Of a stretch of DNA of 33,956 bases, positions 22,691 through 30,799 are shown piece after piece (the first letter of the stretch is position 1; the number at the start of each line of letters is the position of its first letter). The notes beneath the pieces were generated by a model. It worked only from the letters and a program-made list of their open reading frames with translations. It was not told where the DNA came from and did no database searches. This DNA is from Gammaproteobacteria bacterium. Its GTDB lineage: Bacteria > Pseudomonadota > Gammaproteobacteria > Thiohalomonadales > Thiohalomonadaceae. A program made the position numbers and the translations under genes. The DNA is taken from positions 1 to 33,956 of the forward strand of contig JANJXC010000043.1 of assembly GCA_024709225.1 (NCBI GenBank), read 5' to 3'.

Positions 22691-23848
22691 CTAACCCGCA
22701 CGGCGCGCCTCCTCGGAGACAACGCTCTGCGCCGGCACCACCGGCAAACGCATGGCAAAGGTGGTATCGCCGGGCTGTGAACGGCACCATGCCTCGCCGT
22801 GGTGGGCCTGCGCCACGGTACGCACGATGGCCAGGCCCAGGCCGGTACCGCGCGGCCGGGTGGTGCTGAAGGGCTCGAACAGATGCGCCTGCATCTCCGG
22901 CGCGACGCCGGGGCCATCGTCATGCACGCCGAATTCGATGCCATTGCCCGCCGCCGGGCGGCAGAACACCTCAATCTCTCCACCCTCGCCCACGGCCTGC
23001 AGCGCGTTATTAACCAGGTTCTGCCAGGCACTGAGCAGCAGGGTACGGTTGCCGCGCACCTGCAAGCCGCCGGCCTCGCAGCGCCACTGCAGTACACGGC
23101 TGGCATCCTGAGCCTCCACCGTGCCGCGCAGCTCCCGCAACAATTCCTCCGCCACCAGCAACTCCTCGCCGCTCACGCCGCCACGGGCGAAATGCAGCAT
23201 GTTGGCGATCAGTACCTCCAGTTGCTGCAGGCTGGTAACGGTGCGTTCGGCAAAGCGTTGACGCTTGGCGTCGGTCAGGGCCGGATGTTTGAGCTGCGAC
23301 GCGTAGAGCAGGGCCGCCGCCAGCGGCGTACGGATCTGGTGTGCCAGGCTGGCGGCCATCCGCCCCATGTCGAGCAGGCGCTGCTGGCGCTGCAGATGAG
23401 TCTGCAGGCGGCGGCTTTCGGTGACATCTTGAAACAAGAGGATCTGCCCCGGCTCCGCACCGAGGGGACAGGTGGACAAGGTGACAATGCGGCCGTCGTG
23501 CAGGACAAGGTCGGCTACAGGCCTCGCCTGCGGCACGAAACAGCGGGCGATCACCTCACGCCAGGGGGTCTCCGCCAGCGGCGCACCGAACAGCTGCGCC
23601 GCTGCCTGATTGTGGCTGGCGACCCGGCCGCCGCCATCAAGCACCACCACCGCGCCAGGCAGGGCGTCCAGCACGTTCTGCAGGCGCAACGCCAGCGCCT
23701 CTTTTTCCGCCAGCTGGGCCAGGCGCTCACCGCGCAACTCCTGCAGCTCCGCCGTCAGTGCGGTTACGCGCTGTTCCAGCAGGCGATAGGTATCCGCCCA
23801 CTGATTGTGCAGTGCCGCCGCAGTGTCCGAGGAATGGGATGAGGCCAT
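22691..23848 (-). CDS. flrB: Flagellar sensor histidine kinase (FlrB/FleS type)
   Basis: Cytosolic sensor kinase that phosphorylates FlrC to open the second sigma54 tier of flagellar genes. The 385-residue protein has no membrane segment. It shows an N-terminal coiled coil (about 24-58), a PAS domain (58-145, VLDALPGAVVVLDGGGRVASHN), the HisKA dimerisation helix with His170 (ASLAHQIRTPLAA), and the catalytic domain with N box (QNLVNNALQAV), G1 (HDDGPGVAPE), F (FEPFSTTRPRG) and G2 (GTGLGLAIV). The ATG at 23848 has GGAG six bases upstream; in-frame codons to 23890 would overlap the sigma54 promoter's downstream region. It is expressed from its own sigma54 promoter after the fleQ terminator. Confidence 0.94.
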   Translation of the reverse strand: MASSHSSDTAAALHNQWADTYRLLEQRVTALTAELQELRGERLAQLAEKEALALRLQNVLDALPGAVVVLDGGGRVASHNQAAAQLFGAPLAETPWREVIARCFVPQARPVADLVLHDGRIVTLSTCPLGAEPGQILLFQDVTESRRLQTHLQRQQRLLDMGRMAASLAHQIRTPLAAALLYASQLKHPALTDAKRQRFAERTVTSLQQLEVLIANMLHFARGGVSGEELLVAEELLRELRGTVEAQDASRVLQWRCEAGGLQVRGNRTLLLSAWQNLVNNALQAVGEGGEIEVFCRPAAGNGIEFGVHDDGPGVAPEMQAHLFEPFSTTRPRGTGLGLAIVRTVAQAHHGEAWCRSQPGDTTFAMRLPVVPAQSVVSEEARRAG

Positions 23849-23885
23849 GTGCCGCTCCGTTGCCGGTGAATACCACCAGCACCGA

Positions 23886-23901
23886 AGCAAACATCATGCC
23901 T
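23886..23901 (-). promoter_or_regulatory. Sigma54 promoter of flrBC
   Basis: Minus-strand AGGCATG, four bases, then TTGCT, with the exact GG-N10-GC spacing of -24/-12 promoters (consensus TGGCACG-N4-TTGCW, two mismatches in the first half). Transcription would start near 23875, about 27 bases before the flrB ATG. It matches the known logic in Vibrio and Pseudomonas, where the FleQ/FlrA activator drives the kinase-regulator pair through sigma54. Confidence 0.75.
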
Positions 23902-23954
23902 TTATTTAAAGCACTTATATTTCAGAGAGTTAAGACACAAAATCTGGCTGCGTC

Positions 23955-23979
23955 AAAAAAACAGCGGGGCCAGCCCCGG
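23955..23979 (-). terminator. Rho-independent terminator of fleQ
   Basis: Minus-strand CCGGGG-CTGG-CCCCG followed by CTG and seven T, starting about 11 bases after the fleQ stop. It separates fleQ from the flrBC unit. Confidence 0.8.
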
Positions 23980-23990
23980 TTACGGACAGC

Positions 23991-25388
23991 CTACTCGCCG
24001 CGCTGCATGCCGTACTTCTTCATCTTCTCCACCAGGGTGGTACGGCGCATGCCGAGGCGCTCGGCGGCGCGGGCCACCACGCCATCGGCCTCGTCCAGGG
24101 CCTGGTTGATGAAGGACAGCTCCAGCTCGGCCAGATAGTCCTTGAGGTCGATGCCGTCCGCCGGCAGGCGGGCCGCTGCAGACGCAACACCCGTCGTCGT
24201 CACCGCAGCGACAGGCGTGACCACCGGTTCCGGCAGGGCCACCTCAATGGGCTGCGCCCCTTCCATCTGGAACTTGGGCGGCAGGTCGCGCACGTCCACC
24301 AGGCCATTGGGGAACATGATCACCAGCCGTTCCATCAGGTTGGCCAGCTCGCGCACATTGCCCGGCCAGGGGTAGTCGCGCAGTGAACCCATGGCGCCCG
24401 GGGTCAGGCGCACGGCACCGCGCCCCATTTTTTCCAGGCGAATGATGAATTCGTTGATCAGCAGCGGGATATCGTCACGCCGTTCGCGCAGCGGCGGCAA
24501 CTCGATGGGAAATACATTGAGACGGTAATACAGATCCTCGCGGAAGCGGCCGTCCTGGATGTTGGAATCGAGGTTGCGGTGGGTCGCCGCCACCAGGCGT
24601 ACATCGGCGGCGATGCTGCGGTTGCTGCCCACCCGCTCGAAGGTGCGCTCCTGGATCACGCGCAGCAGTTTCACCTGCATGGGCAGCGGCATATCGCCGA
24701 TTTCGTCGAGAAACAGCGTGCCGCCCTCGGCCAGCTCAAAGCGGCCCTGGCGGGTGTTGATGGCGCCGGTAAACGCACCCTTTTCATGGCCGAACAGCTC
24801 GCTTTCCAGCAGATCGCCCGGGATGGCGCCGCAATTCACCGGCACAAAGGCCCGTTCGCGCCGCTGTGACAGCATGTGCAGGCTGCGCGCCACCACCTCC
24901 TTGCCGGTGCCGGACTCGCCCAGGATCAGGACGTTGGCGTCGGTCTCCGCCACCTGCTCGATGAGGCGGCGTACCTGGTGAATGGCCGTGGTATTGCCCA
25001 CCAGGGCGCGGGCCAGTTCAGGCACACGCGGCGCGGCACCGCTCAGCGCGGCCCGGCGCCAGGCATCGGCACGGTACAACTCGGTGAACAGCTGTTCATA
25101 GGCCAGGGGAAAATCGATGCGGCCCTGTACGTCGGCGGCAAATTCCGCCGGGGCGGCACTGACAACAACGGGAAGGGTGAGCGACCACTCATGCAGTGCA
25201 GTTATCTCCGCCTGTGCCTGTGGGGTATAGCCCAGCAACACCATGCGCACCTGCGCCGGCTCGGCCTTGCGCCACTGGCCGGCCTCGGCCTCGACCACCG
25301 GCCCCTGCCCCAGAAACTCCAGCAGCAGGCGTAACTGTGCACGTCGTGCTGCATCCGGCTCTACCAGCCACACTGCCTCGCCCGCCAT
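23991..25388 (-). CDS. fleQ: Flagellar master regulator FleQ/FlrA (sigma54 activator)
   Basis: Top-level activator of polar flagellar genes, working with sigma54; in Pseudomonas it is inhibited by FleN and by c-di-GMP. The 465-residue protein has a degenerate N-terminal receiver domain (1-115) in which the usual phospho-acceptor Asp is replaced (VLLGYTP). The AAA+ domain has Walker A GESGTGKE at 157-164, GAFTGA at 204-209 and Walker [13 protein letters not shown]. The C-terminal helix-turn-helix is [22 protein letters not shown]. The AAA+ and DNA-binding parts are closely similar to P. aeruginosa FleQ. The ATG at 25388 follows a GGGGGAG; the TTG at 25403 is an alternative. In the N-terminal linker the FleQ motif LFRS reads LARA. 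Confidence 0.95.
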   Translation of the reverse strand: MAGEAVWLVEPDAARRAQLRLLLEFLGQGPVVEAEAGQWRKAEPAQVRMVLLGYTPQAQAEITALHEWSLTLPVVVSAAPAEFAADVQGRIDFPLAYEQLFTELYRADAWRRAALSGAAPRVPELARALVGNTTAIHQVRRLIEQVAETDANVLILGESGTGKEVVARSLHMLSQRRERAFVPVNCGAIPGDLLESELFGHEKGAFTGAINTRQGRFELAEGGTLFLDEIGDMPLPMQVKLLRVIQERTFERVGSNRSIAADVRLVAATHRNLDSNIQDGRFREDLYYRLNVFPIELPPLRERRDDIPLLINEFIIRLEKMGRGAVRLTPGAMGSLRDYPWPGNVRELANLMERLVIMFPNGLVDVRDLPPKFQMEGAQPIEVALPEPVVTPVAAVTTTGVASAAARLPADGIDLKDYLAELELSFINQALDEADGVVARAAERLGMRRTTLVEKMKKYGMQRGE

Positions 25389-25436
25389 CCGCTCCCCCTG
25401 CAATTAGGATGTTTATTTAGAACGTATTGTTTTGGG

Positions 25437-25465
25437 AAGATAAATACTGCTGTATTGCATGTCAA
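25437..25465 (-). promoter_or_regulatory. Sigma70-type promoter of fleQ
   Basis: Minus-strand TTGACA (25465-25460, perfect -35), a 17-base spacer, then TATCTT (25442-25437, four of six to TATAAT). It starts transcription about 40 bases before the fleQ start. The region is strikingly A/T-rich compared with its surroundings. Confidence 0.75.
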
Positions 25466-25540
25466 TTTTTTGGCGATAAAAGTTCTCAGGTCGGCGAGTG
25501 AGGAGCGAGAAAATTGACGTAATGCCCGGAGAGCGGTGCC

Positions 25541-25575
25541 AAAAACAAAAGGCCCGCTCACATCGAACGGGCCTT
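25541..25575 (-). terminator. Rho-independent terminator of fliST
   Basis: Minus-strand AAGGCCCG, an 11-base loop, CGGGCCTT, then TTGTTTTTGG. It starts about 24 bases after the fliT stop and isolates fliS-fliT from the fleQ promoter. Confidence 0.9.
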
Positions 25576-25598
25576 CGTCATCGGGAAGCAATCGAGCT

Positions 25599-25916
25599 TC
25601 AGCGATTGCTGTTATAGGCGGCCTCGGCACGACGTCCCTGATGCACCACCCCGGCCTGTTTGCCTGCCTCTTCGCGGGCGGCGGCGCAACGGGCCATGGT
25701 TTCGCGGTCCAGTTCCATCACCTCACGGATGCCTTCGGCGACAAACATCGCCTCATCGGCAGTGACCTGGCGGGCGAAAAAGGCCTCCAGATCACGGCGG
25801 CGCTGCATCTCCAGCGCAGTCACTTCATCCCACTCCCCGTCCCGCGCCAGCGACTGCATGCGGCGGCTGAGCGCCACGATGGCTTCCCAATGCTGCTGGC
25901 GGGTGGGCTGGGGCAT
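25599..25916 (-). CDS. fliT: FliT-like flagellar export chaperone
   Basis: A 105-residue, wholly helical, charged protein with no signal peptide or membrane segment. In the FliT family such proteins escort FliD and other late substrates to the export gate. Direct similarity is low. The call rests on size, helical composition (LSRRMQSLARDGEWDEVTALEMQRRRDLEAFF; key part WDEVTALEMQRRRDLE, a pattern shared with FliT proteins) and position after fliS. Its ATG shares one base with the fliS stop (TAATG), so translation is coupled. The unit ends in a strong terminator. An alternative is another small flagellar chaperone with the same position. Confidence 0.72.
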   Translation of the reverse strand: MPQPTRQQHWEAIVALSRRMQSLARDGEWDEVTALEMQRRRDLEAFFARQVTADEAMFVAEGIREVMELDRETMARCAAAREEAGKQAGVVHQGRRAEAAYNSNR

Positions 25917-26320
25917 TATTCCTGACCGAGCAGGCCCGGGATGGCATCCCAACCGGCCTTGATCTCACGCAACAGGGCGATGACTTCATCCAGGCCTTTG
26001 GCATCGTTGCGCAGGTTCGCCTCCAGCAGACGGCGCCCCATGTAGTCATACAGGTCATTAAGGTTGCGGGCGATCTCGCCGCCGGCGTCGAGATCCAGGC
26101 TGGCACGCATGCCCTCGATGATGGAGATTGCCCAACTGATATTGGCACCCTTCTCCGCAATGTTGCCGCGTTGCATATGGCCACGGGCGGCCATCATCTT
26201 CTCCAGCGCCCCCTCCATCAGCATCTGTACCAGGCGGTGCGGCGTCGCGGCCTCGACCCCGGTCTGTACCGCCATCGAGCCATAGGCCTGGGCTGCCCTG
26301 CGTCCTTCTGCATACGTCAT
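25916..26320 (-). CDS. fliS: Flagellin export chaperone FliS
   Basis: FliS binds the C-terminus of flagellin in the cytosol and prevents premature polymerisation. The 134-residue protein has the family marks AYGSMAVQTGVEAATPHRLVQMLMEGAL (core TPHRLVQMLMEGAL), ISWAISIIEGMRASLD and LNDLYDYMGRRLLEANLRND. The ATG at 26320 is chosen on two grounds: GAGGTG stands six bases before it, and the more upstream ATG at 26377 lies inside a sigma28 promoter whose -10 is made of its first codons. It is followed by fliT with a one-base overlap. Confidence 0.95.
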   Translation of the reverse strand: MTYAEGRRAAQAYGSMAVQTGVEAATPHRLVQMLMEGALEKMMAARGHMQRGNIAEKGANISWAISIIEGMRASLDLDAGGEIARNLNDLYDYMGRRLLEANLRNDAKGLDEVIALLREIKAGWDAIPGLLGQE

Positions 26321-26366
26321 TTCATTCACCTCGGGACTGGTCTGGTTGCCTGCTTCACTGTCTGGT

Positions 26367-26393
26367 TTATCGGCCATGGCGATAGAAAATTTA
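26367..26393 (-). promoter_or_regulatory. Sigma28 (FliA) promoter of fliS-fliT
   Basis: Minus-strand TAAATTTT, an 11-base spacer, then GCCGATAA. The -10 is a perfect match to the sigma28 consensus, the -35 differs at one base, and the spacer is exactly the canonical length. Transcription would start near 26360, 40 bases before the fliS ATG. Confidence 0.85.
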
Positions 26394-26472
26394 GCAGGAG
26401 TCCGAAATTTGTTACGGGCAGAGGTACATCATACACACGATTGATACCGGCTATCTTGCGAGAGAGAACGAG

Positions 26473-26494
26473 GAGTTTCCACCTGAGGAAACTC
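26473..26494. other. Hairpin in the fliD-fliS gap
   Basis: A perfect 8-bp stem (GAGTTTCC / GGAAACTC) with a 6-base loop lies in the middle of the 250-base gap between fliD and fliS. No T run follows on the minus strand, so it is a poor terminator; it could protect the 3' end of the fliD message. Confidence 0.5.
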
Positions 26495-26570
26495 TGGACA
26501 TGCAGACACCGTGAGACGTCAACCACGTCCGGCCACCAACACATCAGCTGGTGCCGGAGCATGGTGGAAC

Positions 26571-28559
26571 TTAACTCCCCCCGGAATACCCGCCCGGCAG
26601 GCCGGCCAGCTGACCGGCAAGGAAGTTGCTGGTGGACTGCATCTGCGCCATCAACGCATCAAGGGCGGTGAACTGCTTCATGTAGCGCGCCTCCACCGCC
26701 TCCAGCCGCAGTGCCAGCGCCTCGCGCTGCTTGCCGATGTCGTCGATCTGCGACTGGACACCGCTGCTGCGTGCATTCAGGAAGCTGTCGCTCGCCAGCC
26801 AGCCATCCAGCAGGCTGCCGAGCCGATCGGCAACACCACGGGTAAAGGAAACGCTGCCCCGATCACCGATGGCGTCCCCCTCCACCAGAAGCTTCAGCCC
26901 CTCCATCGCCCCGGTGCCCGTCAGATACTGGCCCGCACCGGTAGCGGCAACACCACCAATGGTGCCGGCCACATCTTCACCGTCGGTACTGCTGCCCGCC
27001 GTGGTCAGGCCGATGGCACCGCTGGCGGTAGCATCGGCCACCTCGGTAATTGCCACGCTGGAGGCGCTACCGTAGCGCTCGGAGGTAAAGGTGAACCGGG
27101 TGCCATCAAAGCTGACCAGGACCGACACGCCGGCAGCGCTCAAGGCACTGTCGCCGTTGATCCGGCTCTGCAGTTCAGCCGCCAGTTCCACGCCTGAGCC
27201 ATAGGTGGTTTGAGTCAGGGAGATGGTGCCGGAGCTGACGCCGTCCACCGAAATCTTGAAGGTGTTGTTGCTGCCATCGACGACGAGGCTGGACACCGAC
27301 GATGCGGCATCCACATAGCTGCCGCGCGTGGCCGGCTGGGTGATGTTCAGGGCATAGTTGCCCACGCTGGTCGCCGATGTGGAGCCCGTATAGGTCACCA
27401 GGGAGTCGGTCGCGGTGGCCGTTGCAGCGAACAGACGGCCGATGTCATCGAAATTGCTGTCCAGTGCCGCCGTGAGCTTGGCCTTGTCCAGCTCCAGGCT
27501 GCCATCGGCCTGGGTCTTGATGCCGAGGTCGGCCAGGGCGCGATAGGCGCCATCCAGGCCGCCTACCGGGCTACCCATCACGCCTCGCAGCTGACTGAGG
27601 ACGCCGCGCAGACTGGAGTCACCAATCAAGATCCCGCCCTGCTTGGTTTCAGCGTTGTAACCGCTCAGCTGATTGAAGGTGCCGACCAGGGAGTTGAAGG
27701 CATTGACGAACCCCTCCACTGCCGTGCTGGCAGAGTTCTTGTCGAGATTGACGTTCAGGGCTGCCTTGGTACCCACCTCGGCCTTTTTCAGCGTCAGGGT
27801 CACGCCGGCAATGGCATCACTGATGGTGTTGGTGGCGCGGGTCACCTGAATGCCGTCAATCTTCACCACCGCATTCTGCGCCGCAGCAACCTCGGTCATA
27901 TTGTAGGCATCGGCGTTGTACGCCAGACGTGACAGGCCGTTCATATCGGTATTCGTGCCGTCAGCCGGGCTTTCCTCGACGGAGATCCGCAGGCTGTTGT
28001 CGGTGCCGGTGTTTTCTGCGCTGAATACCAACTGGTAGCCGCTATCGCCATTGACGATACTGGCGCGCACGCCGATATCGGCTGCATTCACCGCATCGCG
28101 CACCCCGGTGAGAGAGTTGTTTTCATCAGTGATGGTGACGGTCTGCGCCGGTTTGGTCGGATCGCCAAACTGGAAGGTAAGCGTCCCGGTCCCCACGGAA
28201 GAACTGGCCTCAGCAAAGGTCGTAGACGTCAGCTTGTGCGCCTGCGCCAGGTGGGTGACCTCCACGTCATAGGAGCCCGCCACCGGCGTACCAGCCAAGG
28301 CGACGGTAAACAGTTCGGTGTTGCTGGAGGTTGCGGTACGCTTCTGAAAGGAAGATACGTTGGTCAGGTTGGCCAGCGCACCTTTAAAAGTGGACAGCGC
28401 CGACTTGACGCTGCCGAGGGCTGAAAGCTGGGCCTGGAGCTTGGCCTCCCGCGTATTCAGGCGATTGAGTACCGGCTCACCTTCCGCCGCCACCAGCTTG
28501 TTGACCAAGCCGGCGACATCCAGACCGGAACCGATGCCGGGGGAAGTAATGGAAGCCAT
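26571..28559 (-). CDS. fliD: Flagellar filament cap protein FliD (HAP2)
   Basis: FliD caps the growing filament and folds incoming flagellin. The 662-residue protein has the conserved N-terminus (SPGIGSGLDVAGLVNKLVAAE), a coiled-coil leg region (REAKLQAQLSALGSVKSAL, residues about 37-60), and the C-terminal part (about 575-650) ending in LRLEAVEARYMKQFTALDALMAQMQS (core EARYMKQFTALDALMAQM). Between them lies a long Ser/Thr/Ala/Gly-rich central region, which makes it much longer than the approximately 470 residues of Pseudomonas FliD. The extra length resembles an additional exposed head domain. AGGT stands seven bases before the ATG at 28559. A weak sigma28-like promoter and a nested palindrome lie upstream. 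Confidence 0.95.
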   Translation of the reverse strand: MASITSPGIGSGLDVAGLVNKLVAAEGEPVLNRLNTREAKLQAQLSALGSVKSALSTFKGALANLTNVSSFQKRTATSSNTELFTVALAGTPVAGSYDVEVTHLAQAHKLTSTTFAEASSSVGTGTLTFQFGDPTKPAQTVTITDENNSLTGVRDAVNAADIGVRASIVNGDSGYQLVFSAENTGTDNSLRISVEESPADGTNTDMNGLSRLAYNADAYNMTEVAAAQNAVVKIDGIQVTRATNTISDAIAGVTLTLKKAEVGTKAALNVNLDKNSASTAVEGFVNAFNSLVGTFNQLSGYNAETKQGGILIGDSSLRGVLSQLRGVMGSPVGGLDGAYRALADLGIKTQADGSLELDKAKLTAALDSNFDDIGRLFAATATATDSLVTYTGSTSATSVGNYALNITQPATRGSYVDAASSVSSLVVDGSNNTFKISVDGVSSGTISLTQTTYGSGVELAAELQSRINGDSALSAAGVSVLVSFDGTRFTFTSERYGSASSVAITEVADATASGAIGLTTAGSSTDGEDVAGTIGGVAATGAGQYLTGTGAMEGLKLLVEGDAIGDRGSVSFTRGVADRLGSLLDGWLASDSFLNARSSGVQSQIDDIGKQREALALRLEAVEARYMKQFTALDALMAQMQSTSNFLAGQLAGLPGGYSGGS

Positions 28560-28591
28560 GAACCCTACCTCTCAGTGTCGAGAAATTCTGG

Positions 28592-28644
28592 CACGGAAAG
28601 GTGGCGGCCACGAGGGGCCGCCGTCAAGAATCAGACTTTCCGTG
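28592..28644. repeat. Nested palindrome in the flaG-fliD gap
   Basis: The outer arms CACGGAAAG (28592-28600) and CTTTCCGTG (28636-28644) are perfect 9-bp complements. Inside them GGCGGCC (28603-28609) pairs with GGCCGCC (28616-28622) around a 6-base loop. The whole forms an asymmetric two-part hairpin just upstream of fliD, beginning 33 bases from its ATG. Confidence 0.88.
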
Positions 28645-28645
28645 T

Positions 28646-28672
28646 TTATGCACTTGAGTCATGCAACATTTA
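28646..28672 (-). promoter_or_regulatory. Possible sigma28 promoter of fliD
   Basis: Minus-strand TAAATGTT, exactly 11 bases, then GTGCATAA; 11 of 16 positions agree with the sigma28 consensus. It overlaps nothing but the end of the flaG gap and would start transcription inside or before the nested palindrome, giving a structured leader for fliD. Weaker than the fliC and fliS promoters. Confidence 0.4.
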
Positions 28673-28678
28673 TGCCAA

Positions 28679-29071
28679 TCAAGCCTTGGACTGCATCAAC
28701 AGCCCGCTCACCGACTCGCCGTTCATCTCACTCAGATGGCGCGCCAGGGCCAGCATCTCCTCGGAAGGGAACTGCCGGATGACCTCCTCGCTCTCCGCAT
28801 CGATCACCTTGACCACCGTTTGCCCGGTGCTCTCATCGATGGAGAAGTTGAGGTTGCGCTGCACATTTTGCATGTAGCTGGAGACCTTGTTCATGGCCTC
28901 CTTGAGCTGTTCCTTGCTGGCAGTATCGGAAGCAGGAGTATTTGCAACCGTTGCTGCCTGTTGCTGCGCGGCATCAACGCCAGCAGCCCCGGCCGTCTTG
29001 ACGACAACCGGAGCCGACCGGGCAGGGCTGCTCGGCGAAATACTAGCCTGGAATGTGATGTCCGTAGGCAT
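28679..29071 (-). CDS. flaG: FlaG family protein
   Basis: FlaG proteins are small flagellar proteins encoded beside fliC and fliD in polar flagellates; loss alters filament length in some species, but the mechanism is unclear. The 130-residue protein has a variable Ala/Ser/Thr-rich N-terminal half. The FlaG domain (about residues 50-125) includes MNKVSSYMQNVQRNLNFSID, VVKVIDAESEEVIRQFPSEEML and a short C-terminal helix. The ATG at 29071 is preceded by GAGG eight bases upstream; a GTG at 29080 sits too close to the same site. It is 84 bases after fliC and has no clear promoter of its own, so it is probably expressed by read-through from fliC. Confidence 0.93.
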   Translation of the reverse strand: MPTDITFQASISPSSPARSAPVVVKTAGAAGVDAAQQQAATVANTPASDTASKEQLKEAMNKVSSYMQNVQRNLNFSIDESTGQTVVKVIDAESEEVIRQFPSEEMLALARHLSEMNGESVSGLLMQSKA

Positions 29072-29155
29072 GATATTCACCTCTCCTTAATGAGGGCACG
29101 GGAACAATCTCACGACTGTCCCCGCCCCTCTTGCTCACTTGCCTCTACTTCCCTA

Positions 29156-30592
29156 TTAACGCAGCAGCGACAGGACGTTCTGCGGCAGCTGGTTCGCCTG
29201 AGCCAGCATCGCCACACCTGCCTGCTGCAGGATCTGGGCACGGGTCAGGTTCGCCGTCTCCGCTGCGAAGTCCGTATCCTGGATACGGCTACGGGAAGCG
29301 GTCAGGTTCTCCACCGTGGTGCTCAGGTTGGCGATGGTCGACTCGAAGCGATTCTGGATGGCACCGAAGGTGCTGCGCAGGGAGCTGACCGAGGTCAGCG
29401 CCGCATCAACGCGCTGGATGGCGTCGTTGGCGTTGTCCACATTCAGCACGTCCACGCTGCTCAGGGTGGTGGTGTCCTTGGAGATCGTGGCTGCGTGGCC
29501 AATATCGGCGAACTGGCCAGTCATGACGATGTTATCCGAGGCGCTCAGGGTCACGGTGCCGCGCACAGTGCCTTCGGAGGCCACCGCGATACCGGTACCG
29601 GAGGCGATACCTGCACCCAGGGTTTCGGTGATCACGGTATTGCGACCGTCAGAGGTACTAAAGGTCAGGTCGGTACCACTGACCGAGGCCGACACACCGG
29701 TCTGGCTGGAGTACAGGTTAACCTGTGCAGCCACCTCAGCGGCAGTCAAGGTGGCGCCATTGTCAATCACCTGCCCAGCAAAAATGGCTACTCCATTGAT
29801 ATCCAGCGAGTAGGTCGAAGTTGCGCTGGTAGCCGCCGCACCGTTGATGGTACTGAAAGTACCGGTATGCGTGTTGGCAGCGGTGGCGGTCAGGCCGGAA
29901 ACGCCGGCACTGTTGATCGCCGACACCTTGGAGTAGGCGCTGTCGGCGGTCTGCCCCGGCTCGGAACCCGCCACCGAAGCACCGACGGAAACAGCCGTGC
30001 CACTACCCACAGCGATGGTCAGACCACCATCGGTCAGGGCATTGGCGGTTACGGCAGTACCGGTGGCACTGGCGATCTGGCCAATCTGGGTGGAACGCAT
30101 GCCGGTGGTCAGGTTCAGGCTGATGGTTTCGCCGACATTGGCGCCGACCTGGAAGGCCGCAGTGCCGAAGGTGCCGTCGAGAATCTTCTGGCCATTGAAC
30201 GAGGTCTGGGCGGCGATACGCTCGATTTCAGCGATACGCTGCTGCACTTCCTGGTCCAGGGCGGAGCGGTCGGAGGCGGAGTTGGTGGCGTTGGCGGACT
30301 GCACGGCCAGCTCGCGGATACGCTGCAGGTTGTTGTTCAGCTCGCCCAAGGCGCCTTCAGCGGTCTGCGCCAGGGAGATACCGTCGTTGGCGTTGCGCAC
30401 GGCCTGGTTCAGGCCGCGGATCTGGGTGGTGAAGCGCTCGGAAATGGCCAGGCCGGCGGCGTCGTCCTTGGCGCTGTTGATGCGCAGGCCAGAGGACAGG
30501 CGCTGCAGGGACACCTGCAGGTCGGTCTGGGAGGTGTTCAGGTTCCGCTGCGAGTTCAGCGACATGATGTTGGTATTGATAATCTGAGGCAT
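29156..30592 (-). CDS. fliC: Flagellin FliC
   Basis: Major filament subunit, exported and assembled outside the cell. The 478-residue protein has the conserved D0/D1 N-terminal part (INTNIMSLNSQRNLN, LQRLSSGLRINSAKDDAAGL, residues about 1-150) and C-terminal part (about 385-478, RFESTIANLSTTVENL, RSRIQDTDFAAETANLTRAQ, ending LPQNVLSLLR). The middle (about 155-385) is rich in Thr, Ser, Ala and Gly with few charges, the surface region usually modified by O-linked sugars. AGGAG stands eight bases before the ATG. It has a strong sigma28 promoter at 30704-30730 and a leader of about 105 bases. No terminator with a T run follows, so flaG may be reached by read-through. Confidence 0.98.
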   Translation of the reverse strand: MPQIINTNIMSLNSQRNLNTSQTDLQVSLQRLSSGLRINSAKDDAAGLAISERFTTQIRGLNQAVRNANDGISLAQTAEGALGELNNNLQRIRELAVQSANATNSASDRSALDQEVQQRIAEIERIAAQTSFNGQKILDGTFGTAAFQVGANVGETISLNLTTGMRSTQIGQIASATGTAVTANALTDGGLTIAVGSGTAVSVGASVAGSEPGQTADSAYSKVSAINSAGVSGLTATAANTHTGTFSTINGAAATSATSTYSLDINGVAIFAGQVIDNGATLTAAEVAAQVNLYSSQTGVSASVSGTDLTFSTSDGRNTVITETLGAGIASGTGIAVASEGTVRGTVTLSASDNIVMTGQFADIGHAATISKDTTTLSSVDVLNVDNANDAIQRVDAALTSVSSLRSTFGAIQNRFESTIANLSTTVENLTASRSRIQDTDFAAETANLTRAQILQQAGVAMLAQANQLPQNVLSLLR

Positions 30593-30703
30593 GATTGCGT
30601 CTCCTCTGGTCGCCCAATCTCCCGTGTTGGTCCGGGGCGGGGGGGGTTGTCTTTAGCGGATAGGCCTTGAAGGGTGCTGGGGCATTCACCGCTTCCGGTT
30701 AAT

Positions 30704-30730
30704 TTATCGACCGGGGGGAGAAAACCTTTA
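30704..30730 (-). promoter_or_regulatory. Sigma28 (FliA) promoter of fliC
   Basis: Minus-strand TAAAGGTT, an 11-base spacer, then GTCGATAA. Each half differs from the sigma28 consensus (TAAAGTTT, GCCGATAA) at one base and the spacing is canonical. The rest of the 207-base gap up to 30799 shows no gene, and no terminator was found for the upstream sugar-modification gene. Confidence 0.88.
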
Positions 30731-30799
30731 GGGACTTGGAGGAAAAAAGAACAACCGCGCCAGGAACTGAAACTAAACATTTAAAATCAATAAGATAAA

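Noticed and set aside
28589..28603. TGGCACG on the plus strand upstream of fliD, resembling a sigma54 -24 element
   Set aside because: The -12 half reads GGTG instead of TTGC and no gene lies downstream on that strand.
28661..30670. A 669-codon open frame on the plus strand opposite flaG and fliC
   Set aside because: Antisense shadow of flagellin; composition is Gly/His/Arg/Gln-rich, with no domain, and it crosses the fliC start.
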